From: Anaerotruncus colihominis
GTDB taxonomy: Bacteria > Bacillota > Clostridia > Oscillospirales > Ruminococcaceae
Length of the DNA: 64,000 bases
Direction: 5' to 3'
Assembly (NCBI RefSeq): GCF_010206195.1
Contig: NZ_VIQT01000022.1
Location: forward strand, 1 to 64,000
The notes under the pieces were generated by a model, which was not told the DNA's origin, made no database searches, and saw only the letters and a list, made by a program, of their open reading frames with translations. Of this stretch, positions 50,169 through 60,651 are shown one piece after another; position 1 is the stretch's first letter; every line of letters starts with the position of its first letter. A program made the position numbers and the translations under genes.

Positions 50169-51929
50169 GTGGCGCAGAATACGGTTTATTCCATCAACGG
50201 GCCGGTCGTCAAGGTCAAGGAGGCCGGCGCGCTGCAAATGCAGGAAAAGGTGTTTGTCGGCCATAAGCGCCTGATCGGCGAGGTCATCAGCGTCGGCAGC
50301 GACGAGACGACCATCCAGGTTTATGAGGGGACCACTGGTATGCGCCCCGGCGAGCCGGTCGAGGGGACGGGCGGGCCGATGTGCGCGGCGCTCGGGCCGG
50401 GCATCCTTTCCAATATCTTTGACGGCATTGAACGGCCGCTGCGCGAAATTGCCGCCGCAAACGGCGCATTTATCCCGGCGGGCGGTGATTTGCCGGCGCT
50501 CGATATGCAGAAAAAATGGGACGTTACAATGTGCGTCCAGGAGGGCGACCGGCTGACAGGCGGCCGGATTTTCGCGGTTTGTCCGGAAACATCGATCATC
50601 GAGCACCGCGCGATGGTGCCGCCAGGGCTTTCCGGGACAGCCGTGGACGTCAGGCCGGACGGCGCGTATACGGCCGGCGAAACGCTGCTTATGCTGCGGG
50701 ACGATGAAGGGCATATGCATCCGCTTTCGCTCACGCAGCTCTGGCCGATCCGTGAGCCGCGCCCTGTGGCGCGCCGCCTGCCGATCGACCGGCCGCTCAT
50801 CACCGGGCAGCGCGTCATCGATACGCTGTTCCCTGTCGCCAAGGGCGGCACAGCCGCGATCCCCGGCGGCTTTGGGACGGGCAAGACAATGACGCAGCAC
50901 CAGCTCGCCAAGTGGAGCGACGCGGATATCATTGTGTATATCGGCTGCGGCGAACGCGGCAACGAGATGACGCAGGTGCTCAAGGAGTTCGGCGAGCTTG
51001 AGGACCCTAAAAGCAAAAAGCCGCTGACCGACCGCACCGTGCTGATTGCCAACACGTCAAACATGCCGGTGGCGGCGCGCGAGGCGTCGATCTATACAGG
51101 CATCACACTCGCGGAGTATTACCGCGACATGGGCTATCACGTCGCGATCATGGCCGATTCAACGTCGCGCTGGGCGGAGGCGCTGCGTGAGATTTCCGGG
51201 CGGCTGGAGGAAATGCCCGCCGAGGAGGGCTTCCCGGCTTACCTTTCAAGCCGCATCTCGCAGTTTTACGAGCGCGCCGGCTATATGCAGGCGCTTTGCG
51301 GCGCCGAAGGCTCCGTCACAATTATCGGCGCGGTTTCGCCGCAGGGCGCCGACTTCTCCGAGCCGGTCACGCAGAATACAAAACGGTTTGTCCGCTGCTT
51401 CTGGGCGCTTGACAAGGCGCTCGCCTACGCGCGCCACTACCCCGCCATCAACTGGACGACCAGCTACAGCGAATACCTTGACGATCTTGCGCCATGGTAT
51501 GCAAAACATATTTCGCCCGATTTTCTGGCGCGTCGGCAGCGTGTTTCAACAGTGCTGCTTGAGGAAAACAAGCTGATGGAGATTGTCAAGCTGATCGGCG
51601 AGGACGTGCTGCCCGACGATCAGAAGCTTGTGCTGGAGGTCGCGCGCATCATCCGCGTCGGCCTGCTCCAGCAGAACGCCTACCATCGCGACGACACCTA
51701 TGTGCCGCTTAATAAGCAGATGAAGATGATGGAGGTCATCCTCTACTTTTACGATAAGGCCAGGGCCGTCGTTGAAAAGGGCCTTCCCGTCTCTGAAATT
51801 ACAGAAACGGGCCTGCCCGACAAGCTGGTCAAGATCAAATACGACGTGCCGAACGACCGCCTTGACATGTTTGACGGTTATTACCGCGAGATCGACGACT
51901 GGATCGCCAAGCTCGCGCAGACGCTTTGA
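50169..51929 (+). CDS. atpA: V-type ATP synthase catalytic subunit A
   Basis: A 586-residue catalytic subunit. The P-loop is [17 protein letters not shown] (about 232), where relatives have GxFGSGKT. The non-homologous insert (about 110-185) that separates V-type A from F-type beta is present, with the Walker B-like [22 protein letters not shown] 50169 is preferred (AGGGGTG upstream, product start [12 protein letters not shown]); TTG 50163 is possible. Confidence 0.96.
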   Translation: MAQNTVYSINGPVVKVKEAGALQMQEKVFVGHKRLIGEVISVGSDETTIQVYEGTTGMRPGEPVEGTGGPMCAALGPGILSNIFDGIERPLREIAAANGAFIPAGGDLPALDMQKKWDVTMCVQEGDRLTGGRIFAVCPETSIIEHRAMVPPGLSGTAVDVRPDGAYTAGETLLMLRDDEGHMHPLSLTQLWPIREPRPVARRLPIDRPLITGQRVIDTLFPVAKGGTAAIPGGFGTGKTMTQHQLAKWSDADIIVYIGCGERGNEMTQVLKEFGELEDPKSKKPLTDRTVLIANTSNMPVAAREASIYTGITLAEYYRDMGYHVAIMADSTSRWAEALREISGRLEEMPAEEGFPAYLSSRISQFYERAGYMQALCGAEGSVTIIGAVSPQGADFSEPVTQNTKRFVRCFWALDKALAYARHYPAINWTTSYSEYLDDLAPWYAKHISPDFLARRQRVSTVLLEENKLMEIVKLIGEDVLPDDQKLVLEVARIIRVGLLQQNAYHRDDTYVPLNKQMKMMEVILYFYDKARAVVEKGLPVSEITETGLPDKLVKIKYDVPNDRLDMFDGYYREIDDWIAKLAQTL

Positions 51930-51943
51930 AGGGAGGCGGATGG

Positions 51944-53341
51944 ATGTTACAGTTTATAGGGCTTCATGAGATCAACGGCCCGCTGGTCGTACTGGACGGC
52001 GTGCCCTCCGCCTCGTTTGAGGAGATGGTTTCGCTGCGCCTGACAAGCGGCGAAACCCGCTTTGGCCGCATTGTGGAGCTGATGGGCGAGCGCGCCGTGA
52101 TCCAGGTATTCGAGGGAACGCGCGGCATGTCGCTGGAAAACACAAAGACAACGCTGCTCGGCCACCCGATGGAGATGCCGCTTTCGCCCGAGGTGCTCGG
52201 GCGCACCTTCTCAGGCTCCGGCCGCCCGATCGACGGGCTTGGCGAGCTGTTCTGTGAGCAGTCCGCGGATATCAACGGAATGCCGATGAACCCGGTGGAG
52301 CGTGTTTACCCGCGCAATTATATCAACACGGGCATCTCGTCGATCGACGGGCTTGCCACGCTGATCCGTGGGCAAAAGCTGCCCATTTTCTCAGGCTCCG
52401 GCATGAATCACAATAAGCTCGCTGTGCAGATGGTGCGCCAGGCGCGCCTTTCCGGGCCGGGCGCCGACAATTTTGTGATTGTGTTTGCGGCGATGGGCGT
52501 TAAAAACGATATCGCCGACTATTTCCGCCGTTCGTTTGAGGACAGCGGCGTGATGGATCGCGTTGTCATGTTTTTAAACCTTTCAAACGATCCGATTATC
52601 GAGCGCATCCTGACGCCGCGCTGCGCGCTGACTGTGGCGGAATACCTTGCGTTTGAGCGCGGGATGCATGTGCTGGTCATCATGACCGATATCACCGCCT
52701 ACTGTGAGGCGCTGCGCGAGTTCAGCTCCTCAAAAGGCGAGATCCCCGGGCGAAAGGGCTTTCCGGGGTATCTGTATTCGGATCTTGCGTCGCTTTACGA
52801 GCGGGCGGGCATCATCGAGGGCAGCGGCGGTTCGGTGACGCAGGTGCCGATTCTCACAATGCCCAACGACGATATCACCCATCCGGTGCCGGACCTCACG
52901 GGCTACATCACGGAGGGGCAGATCGTGCTCGACCGCCAGCTTGACCAGACAGGCGTCTATCCGCCGGTTTCGGTGCTGCCGTCGCTGTCGCGTCTGATGA
53001 AAGACGGCATCGGCGAAGGGTACACACGCGCCGACCACTCCGACTGCTCCAACCAGCTGTTCGCCGCGTATTCGCGCGTGCAGGACGCGCGCGCCCTCGC
53101 GTCTGTCATCGGCGAGGAGGAGCTTTCCCCCGCCGATCAGAAATATATGACGTTTGGGCGGATGTTTGAAAAGCATTTTGTGCGCCAGCGGTTTGACGAG
53201 AACCGTTCCATCGAGCAGACGCTCGATCTCGGGTGGGCGCTGTTGTCGTTGCTGCCGCGCGAGGAGCTTGACCGCGTCGATTCGAACACGCTTGAGCAGT
53301 TTTACAAGCCGGACGAGGCGGCCAAGCGGTTCGGCGTCTGA
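51944..53341 (+). CDS. atpB: V-type ATP synthase regulatory subunit B
   Basis: A 465-residue non-catalytic nucleotide-binding subunit. It carries [15 protein letters not shown] in place of a P-loop, and [23 protein letters not shown] 51944 follows GGGAGGCGG. It overlaps no neighbour and is followed by subunit D after 36 bases. Confidence 0.96.
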   Translation: MLQFIGLHEINGPLVVLDGVPSASFEEMVSLRLTSGETRFGRIVELMGERAVIQVFEGTRGMSLENTKTTLLGHPMEMPLSPEVLGRTFSGSGRPIDGLGELFCEQSADINGMPMNPVERVYPRNYINTGISSIDGLATLIRGQKLPIFSGSGMNHNKLAVQMVRQARLSGPGADNFVIVFAAMGVKNDIADYFRRSFEDSGVMDRVVMFLNLSNDPIIERILTPRCALTVAEYLAFERGMHVLVIMTDITAYCEALREFSSSKGEIPGRKGFPGYLYSDLASLYERAGIIEGSGGSVTQVPILTMPNDDITHPVPDLTGYITEGQIVLDRQLDQTGVYPPVSVLPSLSRLMKDGIGEGYTRADHSDCSNQLFAAYSRVQDARALASVIGEEELSPADQKYMTFGRMFEKHFVRQRFDENRSIEQTLDLGWALLSLLPREELDRVDSNTLEQFYKPDEAAKRFGV

Positions 53342-53377
53342 CGCGCCGGCCACTCTGCGGGAAGGGGGTAAATATCC

Positions 53378-54001
53378 ATGCCGAACGAACTGAATGTGAC
53401 GCCGACCAAGGGAAGCCTGATCGCTATCCAGAAATCGCTGGAGCTGTCAACGCTCGGCTTTGATCTGCTCGACCGCAAGCGCAATATTCTGATTCGGGAA
53501 ATGATGCTGCTGATCGACCAGGTCAAATCGCTGCGTGGCGAGATCAGCCAGACGTACCACAGCGCCTATGAGGCGCTCCAGGAGGCGAACGTCACGCTCG
53601 GCGTCGTACAGGAGACGGCCATGGCCGTGCCGGTTGAGGACGGCGTGACGATCACCTATCGCAGCGTCATGGGCGTTGAAATCCCGAATGTGCGGTTGGC
53701 GGAGAGCGAAATCCGCATGTGCTACGGCTTTGACCATACGAATTCACGCTTTGATTACGCGTATGTCTGCTTTCAGAAGGCAAAGCGCGTCACGGCGCTG
53801 CTGGCCGAAGTAGAAAACAGCGTTTACCGTCTGGCCAACGCCATCCGCAAGACGCAGCGCCGCGCGAACGCCCTGGAGAATATTGTGATCCCGCGCTATC
53901 GCGAGACAGCGCGCTTTATCACCGACGCGCTTGAGGAGAAGGACCGCGAGGAATTTTCACGCCTGAAGGTGATCAAGGCGGCTAAGATGAAAAAGGAATG
54001 A
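53378..54001 (+). CDS. atpD: V-type ATP synthase subunit D
   Basis: A 207-residue central rotor shaft. Two long coiled-coil helices (about 8-75 and 125-205) flank a middle beta segment. Signatures are NVTPTKGSLIAIQKSLEL and RRANALENIVIPRYRETARF. Last gene of the operon. Confidence 0.95.
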   Translation: MPNELNVTPTKGSLIAIQKSLELSTLGFDLLDRKRNILIREMMLLIDQVKSLRGEISQTYHSAYEALQEANVTLGVVQETAMAVPVEDGVTITYRSVMGVEIPNVRLAESEIRMCYGFDHTNSRFDYAYVCFQKAKRVTALLAEVENSVYRLANAIRKTQRRANALENIVIPRYRETARFITDALEEKDREEFSRLKVIKAAKMKKE

Positions 54002-54003
54002 CG

Positions 54004-54062
54004 GACGCCGCGGCCCGCCGATGTCCGCTGGCTGCGGACAAAATCCGGCTGGCCGCGGCGGT
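54004..54062 (+). terminator. Branched terminator of the ATPase operon
   Basis: An outer stem CGCCGCGGCC/GGCCGCGGCG encloses an inner stem GTCCGC/GCGGAC. It is followed by GTATCTTCTGGGTAAAATTTTTTTC, so the T run is about 13 bases away. Confidence 0.6.
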
Positions 54063-54162
54063 ATCTTCTGGGTAAAATTTTTTTCTTTTTAAAGTATAGT
54101 AAATTTGTGCACATTCCCCCAAATTCAGCGCGAACTGCCAACAATTTAAGCGCAGACGCAAA

Positions 54163-54191
54163 TTGACCGTGCGCCGCAAACATGTTAAGAT
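54163..54191 (+). promoter_or_regulatory. Promoter of the acyl-CoA dehydratase activase operon
   Basis: TTGACC (54163-54168) and TAAGAT (54186-54191), 17-base spacer, about 105 bases before the gene. The remaining spacer shows no clear regulator site. Confidence 0.65.
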
Positions 54192-54297
54192 AGTGTAAAC
54201 AGCCGCCGCATGGCGGTTTTGTCCGTTTTTTTATTTCCCCGGAAATGGAATAAACGGCGTTCGCCCGACATGGGATTTCAAAGAGGGGTGCTCTATC

Positions 54298-57261
54298 ATG
54301 GACAGGACGGACTGTGTTCGCCCGCTGACAATCGGCGTCGACATCGGCTCGACGACGGTCAAGGTTATCATCGTAAAAGACGGCGAAGTCGTCTATCAAC
54401 AATATGAGCGTCATATGTCGCAGGTGCGGCCAAAGACTCTGGAGCTTATCCGTATGGCGCGCGACGTCATCGGCGGCCAGCCGGTGCGTGTGGCGCTGTC
54501 CGGCTCGGCGGGGCTTGGCGTCGCCAAGGCGGCGGGCCTGCCGTTTATCCAGGAGGTTTTTGCCACCGGCGAGGTGATCAAGGCGTATGCGCCCGACACC
54601 GACTGCGTCATCGAGCTTGGCGGCGAGGACGCGAAAATTATCTTTTTCACCGGCGGGCTTGAGGAGCGCATGAACGGCTCGTGCGCCGGCGGGACGGGCG
54701 CGTTTATCGATCAGATGGCCACGCTGCTCGACGTTACGCCCGGCGAGCTCGACACGCTCGCGCTTGGCAGCGAGAAGCTCTATACCATCGCGTCGCGCTG
54801 CGGCGTGTTTGCGAAATCCGATATCCAGCCGCTTTTAAACCAGGGCGCGCGCAAGGAGGATATCGCCGCTTCCATCTTCAAGGCCGTCGTCGACCAGACG
54901 ATCACCGGCCTGGCGCAGGGACGCCGCATCACTGGTAAGGTGCTTTTTCTGGGCGGTCCGCTTTATTTCTTCAAGGCCCTTCAGCGCGAGTTCGTGCGCT
55001 CGCTTGGCCTTTCACCCGGAAACGCCGTATTCCCCGATATGGGGCGCTATGCCGTCGCGCTCGGCAGCGCGCTGTACGCCGAAAAAGCCGCCGGCCCGCT
55101 GACGTATGACGAGCTTGTGGCGAAAATCGAGGATACAACAAATGAAACGCCCGCTTCGCGCCATCTGCGCCCGCTGTTTGAAAACCTCGACGACTACGCC
55201 GCGTTTTTAAACCGCCATGCAAAGGCGTCCGTTGGGCGCGCCGATCTTGATACATACGAGGGGGCGGCGTATCTCGGCATAGACTGCGGCAGCACGACGA
55301 CAAAGCTTGTGCTGATCGCCGAGGACGGACGAATCCTTTACGATTTTTACAGCGCCAACCGCGGCAATCCCGTCGAGCTAGTGCGCGCCGAGCTTGGGTC
55401 GCTGCTGCCGCGCTGCGAGGGCCGCGTCCAAATCCGCGGCGGCGCGGCGACCGGTTACGGCGAGGAGCTGGTGAAAAACGCGTTTACGCTTGACGCGGGC
55501 CTTGTCGAGACGATGGCGCATTTTAAAGCCGCGCGCTTTTTCAATCCCGATGTCGACTTCATCCTCGATATCGGCGGGCAGGATATCAAATGCTTTAAAG
55601 TGCGCAACGATTCGATCGATTCGATCATGCTCAACGAGGCGTGCTCGTCGGGCTGTGGGTCGTTTATCAGCACATTCGCCCAGTCGATGGGCTATGACGT
55701 CGAGCAGTTTGCAAAGCTGGGGCTGTTCGCGCGCTATCCGGTCGACCTCGGGTCGCGTTGCACGGTGTTCATGAATTCCTCGGTGAAGCAGGCGCAGAAG
55801 GAAGGCGCGTCCGTCGAGGACATTTCCGCGGGCATATCGATGTCGGTCGTGAAAAACGCGATCTACAAGGTGATCCGCGCCCATTCCGCCAAGGAGCTTG
55901 GGGAGAATATCGTCGTACAGGGCGGCACGTTTTTAAACGACGCGGTGCTGCGCAGCTTTGAGATGGAGCTTGGCCACGACGTCATCCGTCCGCAGATCGC
56001 CGGATTGATGGGCGCGTTCGGCGCGGCGCTTTACGCGCGCGAGCTGGGACTTGAGCAGTCGGCCGTCATCACGGCCGGGGCGCTCAGGGACTTTCGGCAT
56101 GAGTCGCGCTCCGCTGTCTGCGGATTGTGCGGAAACCACTGCAATCTGACAGTCAACACCTTCGGCGGCGGACGCAAATTTATCTCCGGAAACCGCTGCG
56201 AGCGTCCGCTCGGCCGCGCAGCTGCCGAAGCGCCGGCCAATATGTACGCCTGGAAGCTGCAAAAGCTGCTGTCGCTTGCGCCCGTGCCGGGTCCGCGCGG
56301 GAAAATCGGCCTGCCGCTCGGGCTGAATATGCTTGAAAACCTGCCGTTCTGGCACGCGTTTCTCACAAAGCTCGGCTTCGAGGTTGTGATCAGCGGCGTA
56401 TCGACGCGTGAAACTTATATCAAAGGACAGTTCTCTATCCCCTCCGATACGGTCTGCTATCCAGCCAAGCTGATGCACGGGCATATCGCGGATCTTTTGG
56501 AGCGCGGCGTCAAAACGATCTTTTATCCGTGCATGACATACAATTTCGACGAGGAGAAGGGCGATAACCACTTCAATTGCCCGGTCGTCGCCTACTATCC
56601 CGAGCTGCTTCATTCAAACGTCGCGGAATTAAACGAGCCTGACGTACACTTTTTGTATCCGCATGTCGCCGTGCACCGCCCGAAGAAATTCGCGGATAAG
56701 ATACGCGGCGCGCTGGCGGCTGTGTTCCCGGATATCACGCAGAGCGAGGTACGCGCGGCGGCCGACGCAGCCTATGCGGCGTATGACCAGTGGATGCAGG
56801 ATGTAAAGGCCGAGGGCCGGCGCATCATCGACGAGGCGCGCGCGGCCGGCCGCAGGATTGTTGTGCTGGCGGGCCGGCCGTACCACATCGATCCGGAGAT
56901 CAGCCACGGCATCGACGCGCTGATCGCGTCGTTTCATATCGCCGTTGTCAGTGAGGACTGTGTGGCCGATCTGGAGGAGCCGGTGCGCGTGCATGTCCTC
57001 AATCAGTGGACGTATCATGCACGCCTCTATAACGCCGCCAAATATGTGACGCGTCAGCCGGATATGGAACTCGTACAGCTCGTGTCATTCGGCTGCGGCA
57101 TTGACGCCATCACAACCGACGAGGTGCGCGCCATCCTGGAGGACGGCGGCAAGCTGTACACACAGCTTAAAATCGACGAGATATCAAATCTGGGCGCGGT
57201 AAAAATCCGTATCCGCAGCCTCCTGGAGGCTGTGGAGGAAAGGAGGCGGGTCCATGCCTGA
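54298..57261 (+). CDS. Acyl-CoA dehydratase activase-related protein (BadF/HgdC-type, two ATPase domains plus DUF2229)
   Basis: A 987-residue protein. Two ASKHA/BadF-type ATPase domains are in tandem: GVDIGSTTVKVIIV (about 10) with GSCAGGTGAFIDQM, and GIDCGSTTTKLVLI (about 325) with ACSSGCGSFISTFAQ. Then come CGLCGNHCNLTVNTFGG (about 607) and a DUF2229 region (VCYPAKLMHGHIADLLERGV). In 2-hydroxyglutaryl-CoA dehydratase systems such ATPases inject an electron into a partner dehydratase. The partner gene overlaps by 8 bases. The natural substrate is unknown; many strict anaerobes carry this pair. Confidence 0.88.
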   Translation: MDRTDCVRPLTIGVDIGSTTVKVIIVKDGEVVYQQYERHMSQVRPKTLELIRMARDVIGGQPVRVALSGSAGLGVAKAAGLPFIQEVFATGEVIKAYAPDTDCVIELGGEDAKIIFFTGGLEERMNGSCAGGTGAFIDQMATLLDVTPGELDTLALGSEKLYTIASRCGVFAKSDIQPLLNQGARKEDIAASIFKAVVDQTITGLAQGRRITGKVLFLGGPLYFFKALQREFVRSLGLSPGNAVFPDMGRYAVALGSALYAEKAAGPLTYDELVAKIEDTTNETPASRHLRPLFENLDDYAAFLNRHAKASVGRADLDTYEGAAYLGIDCGSTTTKLVLIAEDGRILYDFYSANRGNPVELVRAELGSLLPRCEGRVQIRGGAATGYGEELVKNAFTLDAGLVETMAHFKAARFFNPDVDFILDIGGQDIKCFKVRNDSIDSIMLNEACSSGCGSFISTFAQSMGYDVEQFAKLGLFARYPVDLGSRCTVFMNSSVKQAQKEGASVEDISAGISMSVVKNAIYKVIRAHSAKELGENIVVQGGTFLNDAVLRSFEMELGHDVIRPQIAGLMGAFGAALYARELGLEQSAVITAGALRDFRHESRSAVCGLCGNHCNLTVNTFGGGRKFISGNRCERPLGRAAAEAPANMYAWKLQKLLSLAPVPGPRGKIGLPLGLNMLENLPFWHAFLTKLGFEVVISGVSTRETYIKGQFSIPSDTVCYPAKLMHGHIADLLERGVKTIFYPCMTYNFDEEKGDNHFNCPVVAYYPELLHSNVAELNEPDVHFLYPHVAVHRPKKFADKIRGALAAVFPDITQSEVRAAADAAYAAYDQWMQDVKAEGRRIIDEARAAGRRIVVLAGRPYHIDPEISHGIDALIASFHIAVVSEDCVADLEEPVRVHVLNQWTYHARLYNAAKYVTRQPDMELVQLVSFGCGIDAITTDEVRAILEDGGKLYTQLKIDEISNLGAVKIRIRSLLEAVEERRRVHA

Positions 57262-58633
57262 GCAAAATGACGGACGCGTCCTTTTTACAAAGGAAATGAA
57301 ACGCGATTATACCATCCTGGTGCCGACGATGCTGCCCATCCACTTCAAGCTGATGATCAACATCCTGCGCGAATACGGCTACAAGGCCGAGCTCTTGGAA
57401 AACAGCGGCCAGAACGTCGTAGACAGCGGCCTGCGCAACGTGCATAACGACACCTGTTACCCTGCCTTGCTTGTCATCGGGCAGATGATCGACGCGCTTG
57501 AGTCGGGCAAATACGACCTGCATAAGGTCGCCCTGCTCATCACACAGACAGGCGGCGGCTGCCGCGCGTCAAACTATATCCATCTGCTGCGCAAGGCGCT
57601 CAAAAAAAGCGGCTACGGCTATATCCCGGTCGTGTCGCTCAGCGCCAACGGCATGGAGAAAAACCCCGGCTTTAAGCTGACGCCGATGATGCTCGACCGC
57701 GTGTTTTACGCGCTCAATTATGGAGATCTGCTGATGCTGCTGGCCAACCAGTGCCGTCCGTATGAATTGGAGCAGGGCGCGACGGACGCGCTTGTGGACG
57801 AGTGGGCAAACCGCCTGACAGACGATATGAAGGGGCGCGGGCTTGTCAGCTATAAGCGCGTGCGCCGCAATTACAACGCGATCATCCGCGATTTTGCCGC
57901 CCTGCCGCGTGAGAAAACCGAAAAAATCCGCGTGGGCGTCGTCGGGGAGATCTATGTCAAGTTTTCACCGCTGGGCAACAATAACCTTGAAGATTTCCTT
58001 CTGTCCGAAGGCGTGGAGGTCGTTGTCCCAGGGCTTCTCGATTTTTGTCTTTACTGCGTCTACAACCACCTCAACGACCACAAGCTCTACGGCCTGATGA
58101 GCGCTGCCAAGACGTTTGTGTTCCGTATGGTATACAACATGCTGGTGAAAAAACAGCGTGACGTCATCGACGCGGTCAATGCCGAAGGCACCTTCCGCCC
58201 CGGCGGATATTTCCCGCATACGGTGGAGCTGGTGCGCGGCTATATCAGCCATGGCGTCAAAATGGGCGAGGGCTGGCTTCTGACGGCCGAGATGCTCGAG
58301 CTGATTGAGCAGGGCGCCGGTAACATCGTCTGTACCCAGCCATTCGGCTGCCTGCCGAACCATATCGTCGGCAAAGGGATGATGCGCGTTATTAAGGAGC
58401 GCAACCCGCAGTCGAACATTGTGGCGGTCGATTACGATCCTGGCGCGACAAAGATCAACCAGGAAAACCGTATCAAGCTGATGCTGGCGAACGCCGCATC
58501 CATCGCGGAGCAGGCCGCCGCGGACAAAACAGTCCCGATGCCGCAGCATGAAAACGAATATGACAGCGCGAATACGCCTGTGTACAACCCGTTTCTTAAT
58601 CCAACGCCTACTTCGTCAAGCAGCCGGGTTTAA
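57254..58633 (+). CDS. 2-hydroxyacyl-CoA dehydratase-like protein (HgdB family)
   Basis: A 459-residue homologue of the HgdB/FldC dehydratase subunit. It has NDTCYPALLVIGQMIDAL (about 55), GGGCRASNYIHLLRKAL (about 97) and CTQPFGCLPNHIVGKGMMR (about 358), which supply Cys ligands for an Fe4S4 cluster. AAAGGAGGCGGG lies just before ATG 57254. In many Clostridia this domain is fused to the activase as one roughly 1,400-residue chain; here it is a separate, coupled gene. The C-terminus is polar and Pro/Ser-rich. Confidence 0.87.
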   Translation: MPEQNDGRVLFTKEMKRDYTILVPTMLPIHFKLMINILREYGYKAELLENSGQNVVDSGLRNVHNDTCYPALLVIGQMIDALESGKYDLHKVALLITQTGGGCRASNYIHLLRKALKKSGYGYIPVVSLSANGMEKNPGFKLTPMMLDRVFYALNYGDLLMLLANQCRPYELEQGATDALVDEWANRLTDDMKGRGLVSYKRVRRNYNAIIRDFAALPREKTEKIRVGVVGEIYVKFSPLGNNNLEDFLLSEGVEVVVPGLLDFCLYCVYNHLNDHKLYGLMSAAKTFVFRMVYNMLVKKQRDVIDAVNAEGTFRPGGYFPHTVELVRGYISHGVKMGEGWLLTAEMLELIEQGAGNIVCTQPFGCLPNHIVGKGMMRVIKERNPQSNIVAVDYDPGATKINQENRIKLMLANAASIAEQAAADKTVPMPQHENEYDSANTPVYNPFLNPTPTSSSSRV

Positions 58634-58641
58634 GCCTGTTA

Positions 58642-58685
58642 AAAAAGGCCCCGCGCCAGTCCTTCGGACTGGCGCGGGGCCTTTT
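58642..58685. terminator. Bidirectional terminator
   Basis: A 20-base perfect stem AAAAAGGCCCCGCGCCAGTC(C) with loop TTC and A/T tails on both sides. It lies between converging transcription units. Confidence 0.92.
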
Positions 58686-58715
58686 TCAGCTTTTATCCGG
58701 CGCGGCGGCTGCAGG

Positions 58716-59657
58716 TCACGTCTGAGGCCGTGCGCATTCAGAGGCCGTGCCCTTGAGGATGCGCACGCCGTGGCCGAGCGCCGGCAGGATGAACGTCAGA
58801 CTTTCGCGGACGGCGCGCGGGCTGCCGGGCAGGTTTACGATCAGCGTGCCGCCCCGGATGACGGACGCGCCTCGGCTGAGCATCGCGCGGTCGGTGTGGC
58901 GCGCCGACTCGGCGCGGATTGCCTCGGCAATACCTGGGGCGTTGCGCGTGGCGACGGCGAGCGTCGCCTCGGGCGTACAGTCGCGCGCGGAAAAGCCGGT
59001 GCCGCCCGTCGTAATGACAAGGTCAGCCTGGCGTCCGTCGGAAAGACGGATGAGTTCTGTCTCGATGCGCTTTTGCTCATCCGGCAGGATCAGCGTTTCA
59101 ATGATATCATAACCGGCCTGCTGCAACAGTTCGACAGCAGCAGGACCGCTTTCATCGACGCGTTCGCCCGCGGCGCCCTTGTCGCTGAGGGTGACGACGG
59201 CGGCGCGCAGCGGCGCGTCGGCCGCCGGCGGGGTGGCGGTCATCTCGTCGCCGACGGAGATGGTTCCGCCGTGCAGCACGCGTGCGAACACGCCTTCGCG
59301 CGGCATGATACAGTCGCCCATCTTGTGATAAATCTGACAGTGGGAGTGGCATTCCTTACCGATCTGCGTCATTTCCAAAAGCACGTCGCCGCATTGAAAC
59401 CGCGTGCCGACCGGCATGCTGCGGAAATCAAAGCCCTCCACGACCAGATTTTCACCGAACGCCCCGGGGCCGACATCCGCGCCGCGGCGTTTGAATTCCT
59501 CAATTTTGTCGTAGGAAAGCAGGCTTATCTGACGGTGCCATGTTCCGCGGTGCGCGTCGTTGACGATGCCGCAGTCCGGCGCAAAAGTTGCCGCGCCCAC
59601 ATCAATTTTTTGAATGCCGCGCCGGTCGCTGACGCAGACAGCCCTGACAATTCCCAT
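58716..59657 (-). CDS. MOSC-MogA fusion protein, molybdenum cofactor metabolism
   Basis: A 313-residue bifunctional protein. Residues 1-135 are a MOSC domain (VNDAHRGTWHRQISLLS, GAFGENLVVEGFDF, and the Cys in IGKECHSHCQIY). Residues 145-313 are a MogA/MoaB molybdopterin adenylyltransferase-like domain (VVTLSDKGAAGERVDESG, ITTGGTGFSARDCTPEAT, NLPGSPRAV). MOSC domains carry sulfur, while MogA adenylates molybdopterin. ATG 59657 has GGAGG 9 bases upstream; GTG 59666 overlaps the moaA stop. Linked to moaA. Confidence 0.9.
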   Translation of the reverse strand: MGIVRAVCVSDRRGIQKIDVGAATFAPDCGIVNDAHRGTWHRQISLLSYDKIEEFKRRGADVGPGAFGENLVVEGFDFRSMPVGTRFQCGDVLLEMTQIGKECHSHCQIYHKMGDCIMPREGVFARVLHGGTISVGDEMTATPPAADAPLRAAVVTLSDKGAAGERVDESGPAAVELLQQAGYDIIETLILPDEQKRIETELIRLSDGRQADLVITTGGTGFSARDCTPEATLAVATRNAPGIAEAIRAESARHTDRAMLSRGASVIRGGTLIVNLPGSPRAVRESLTFILPALGHGVRILKGTASECARPQT

Positions 59658-59662
59658 ATGGA

Positions 59663-60631
59663 TCACCCTCCTATTTGTGACATACCGCGCGATTCCCCGG
59701 CGGTTTGACCTGGTATAAACGCATGTGCGCGCGGTTTTTTCAGAATGGCGCGGCGCATCGCCTCGGCGATCTCGTCCTCATCCGCGCCGCTGCGCAGCAG
59801 CGCGCGCAGATCTGCGCCGTCGTCATGATAAAGGCAAAGCTTGAAAAACCCCTCGCTTGTCAGACGCACACGGTTACAGCCGGTACAAAAACTGTGTGAA
59901 ACAGCTTCAATAAAGCCGATGGAACCTTTCAGCGCGCCACAGGTGAAATAATGCGCAGGGCCGAACCCATGTTTTTTCGGATCGGGCCTTAAATCCGGGA
60001 ACGCATCATGCACGCGCGCACGCACCGTTTCAACCGGAACAGGCTTCATAGAACCGCCCATACCGATCGGCATCATTTCGATAAAACGCACGTCGATTGG
60101 CCAGTCCCGCGCAAGCATGGCCAGGCTGCACAATTCGTCCTCGTTGACGCCGGAGAGCGGCACACAATTGATCTTGACACGCAGCCCGGCGTCGACAGCC
60201 GCGTGCAGTCCGCGCCATACGTCGTCAAAGCTGTCGCGTCCGGTGATCCTGGCGTATATGTCAGGCCGCAGCGTATCAAGGCTGATGTTGACGCCGTCCA
60301 CGCCAGCTTCACGAAAACGCGGCACAACCGGAGTGAGCAGCACACCGTTTGTCGTGACCGTGACATGCTCAATGCCAGGCAGCGCCTTGATCTGTTCAAT
60401 CAGCCCGCAGCAGCCGCGCCGTACAAGCGGTTCGCCGCCGGTAATCTTGATATTGCGCACACCAAGTTTTGTCGCGGCACGGCAGACGCGGATGATTTCC
60501 TCATAGCGCAGGATTTGGTCGTGTTCAATAAACGGTTGGTCCTCCGGCATACAATACCGACAGCGCAGATTGCATCGGTCCGTGATGGATACACGCATAT
60601 AATCGATGCGGCGTCCGCAGGAATCTATCAT
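59663..60631 (-). CDS. moaA: GTP 3',8-cyclase MoaA
   Basis: A 322-residue radical SAM enzyme, first step of molybdopterin synthesis. The N-terminal cluster is CNLRCRYC (residues 19-26). The C-terminal Cys ligands lie in FCTGCNRVRLTSEG and FKLCLYHD. The GG end needed for MoaA is present as MSQIGG. With the fusion gene downstream it forms a two-gene unit; moaC, moaE and modABC are not in this window. Confidence 0.93.
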   Translation of the reverse strand: MIDSCGRRIDYMRVSITDRCNLRCRYCMPEDQPFIEHDQILRYEEIIRVCRAATKLGVRNIKITGGEPLVRRGCCGLIEQIKALPGIEHVTVTTNGVLLTPVVPRFREAGVDGVNISLDTLRPDIYARITGRDSFDDVWRGLHAAVDAGLRVKINCVPLSGVNEDELCSLAMLARDWPIDVRFIEMMPIGMGGSMKPVPVETVRARVHDAFPDLRPDPKKHGFGPAHYFTCGALKGSIGFIEAVSHSFCTGCNRVRLTSEGFFKLCLYHDDGADLRALLRSGADEDEIAEAMRRAILKKPRAHAFIPGQTAGESRGMSQIGG

Positions 60632-60651
60632 GTCTTTTACCTCCCTCTTGG

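Noticed and set aside
49389-50900. 503-codon frame antisense to the ATPase E and A genes
   Set aside because: Arg/His/Leu-rich shadow of the GC-rich coding strand, without a start signal or family resemblance.
58548-59708. 386-codon plus-strand frame over the MOSC-MogA gene
   Set aside because: Begins inside the dehydratase gene, crosses a perfect terminator and is antisense to a recognised gene.
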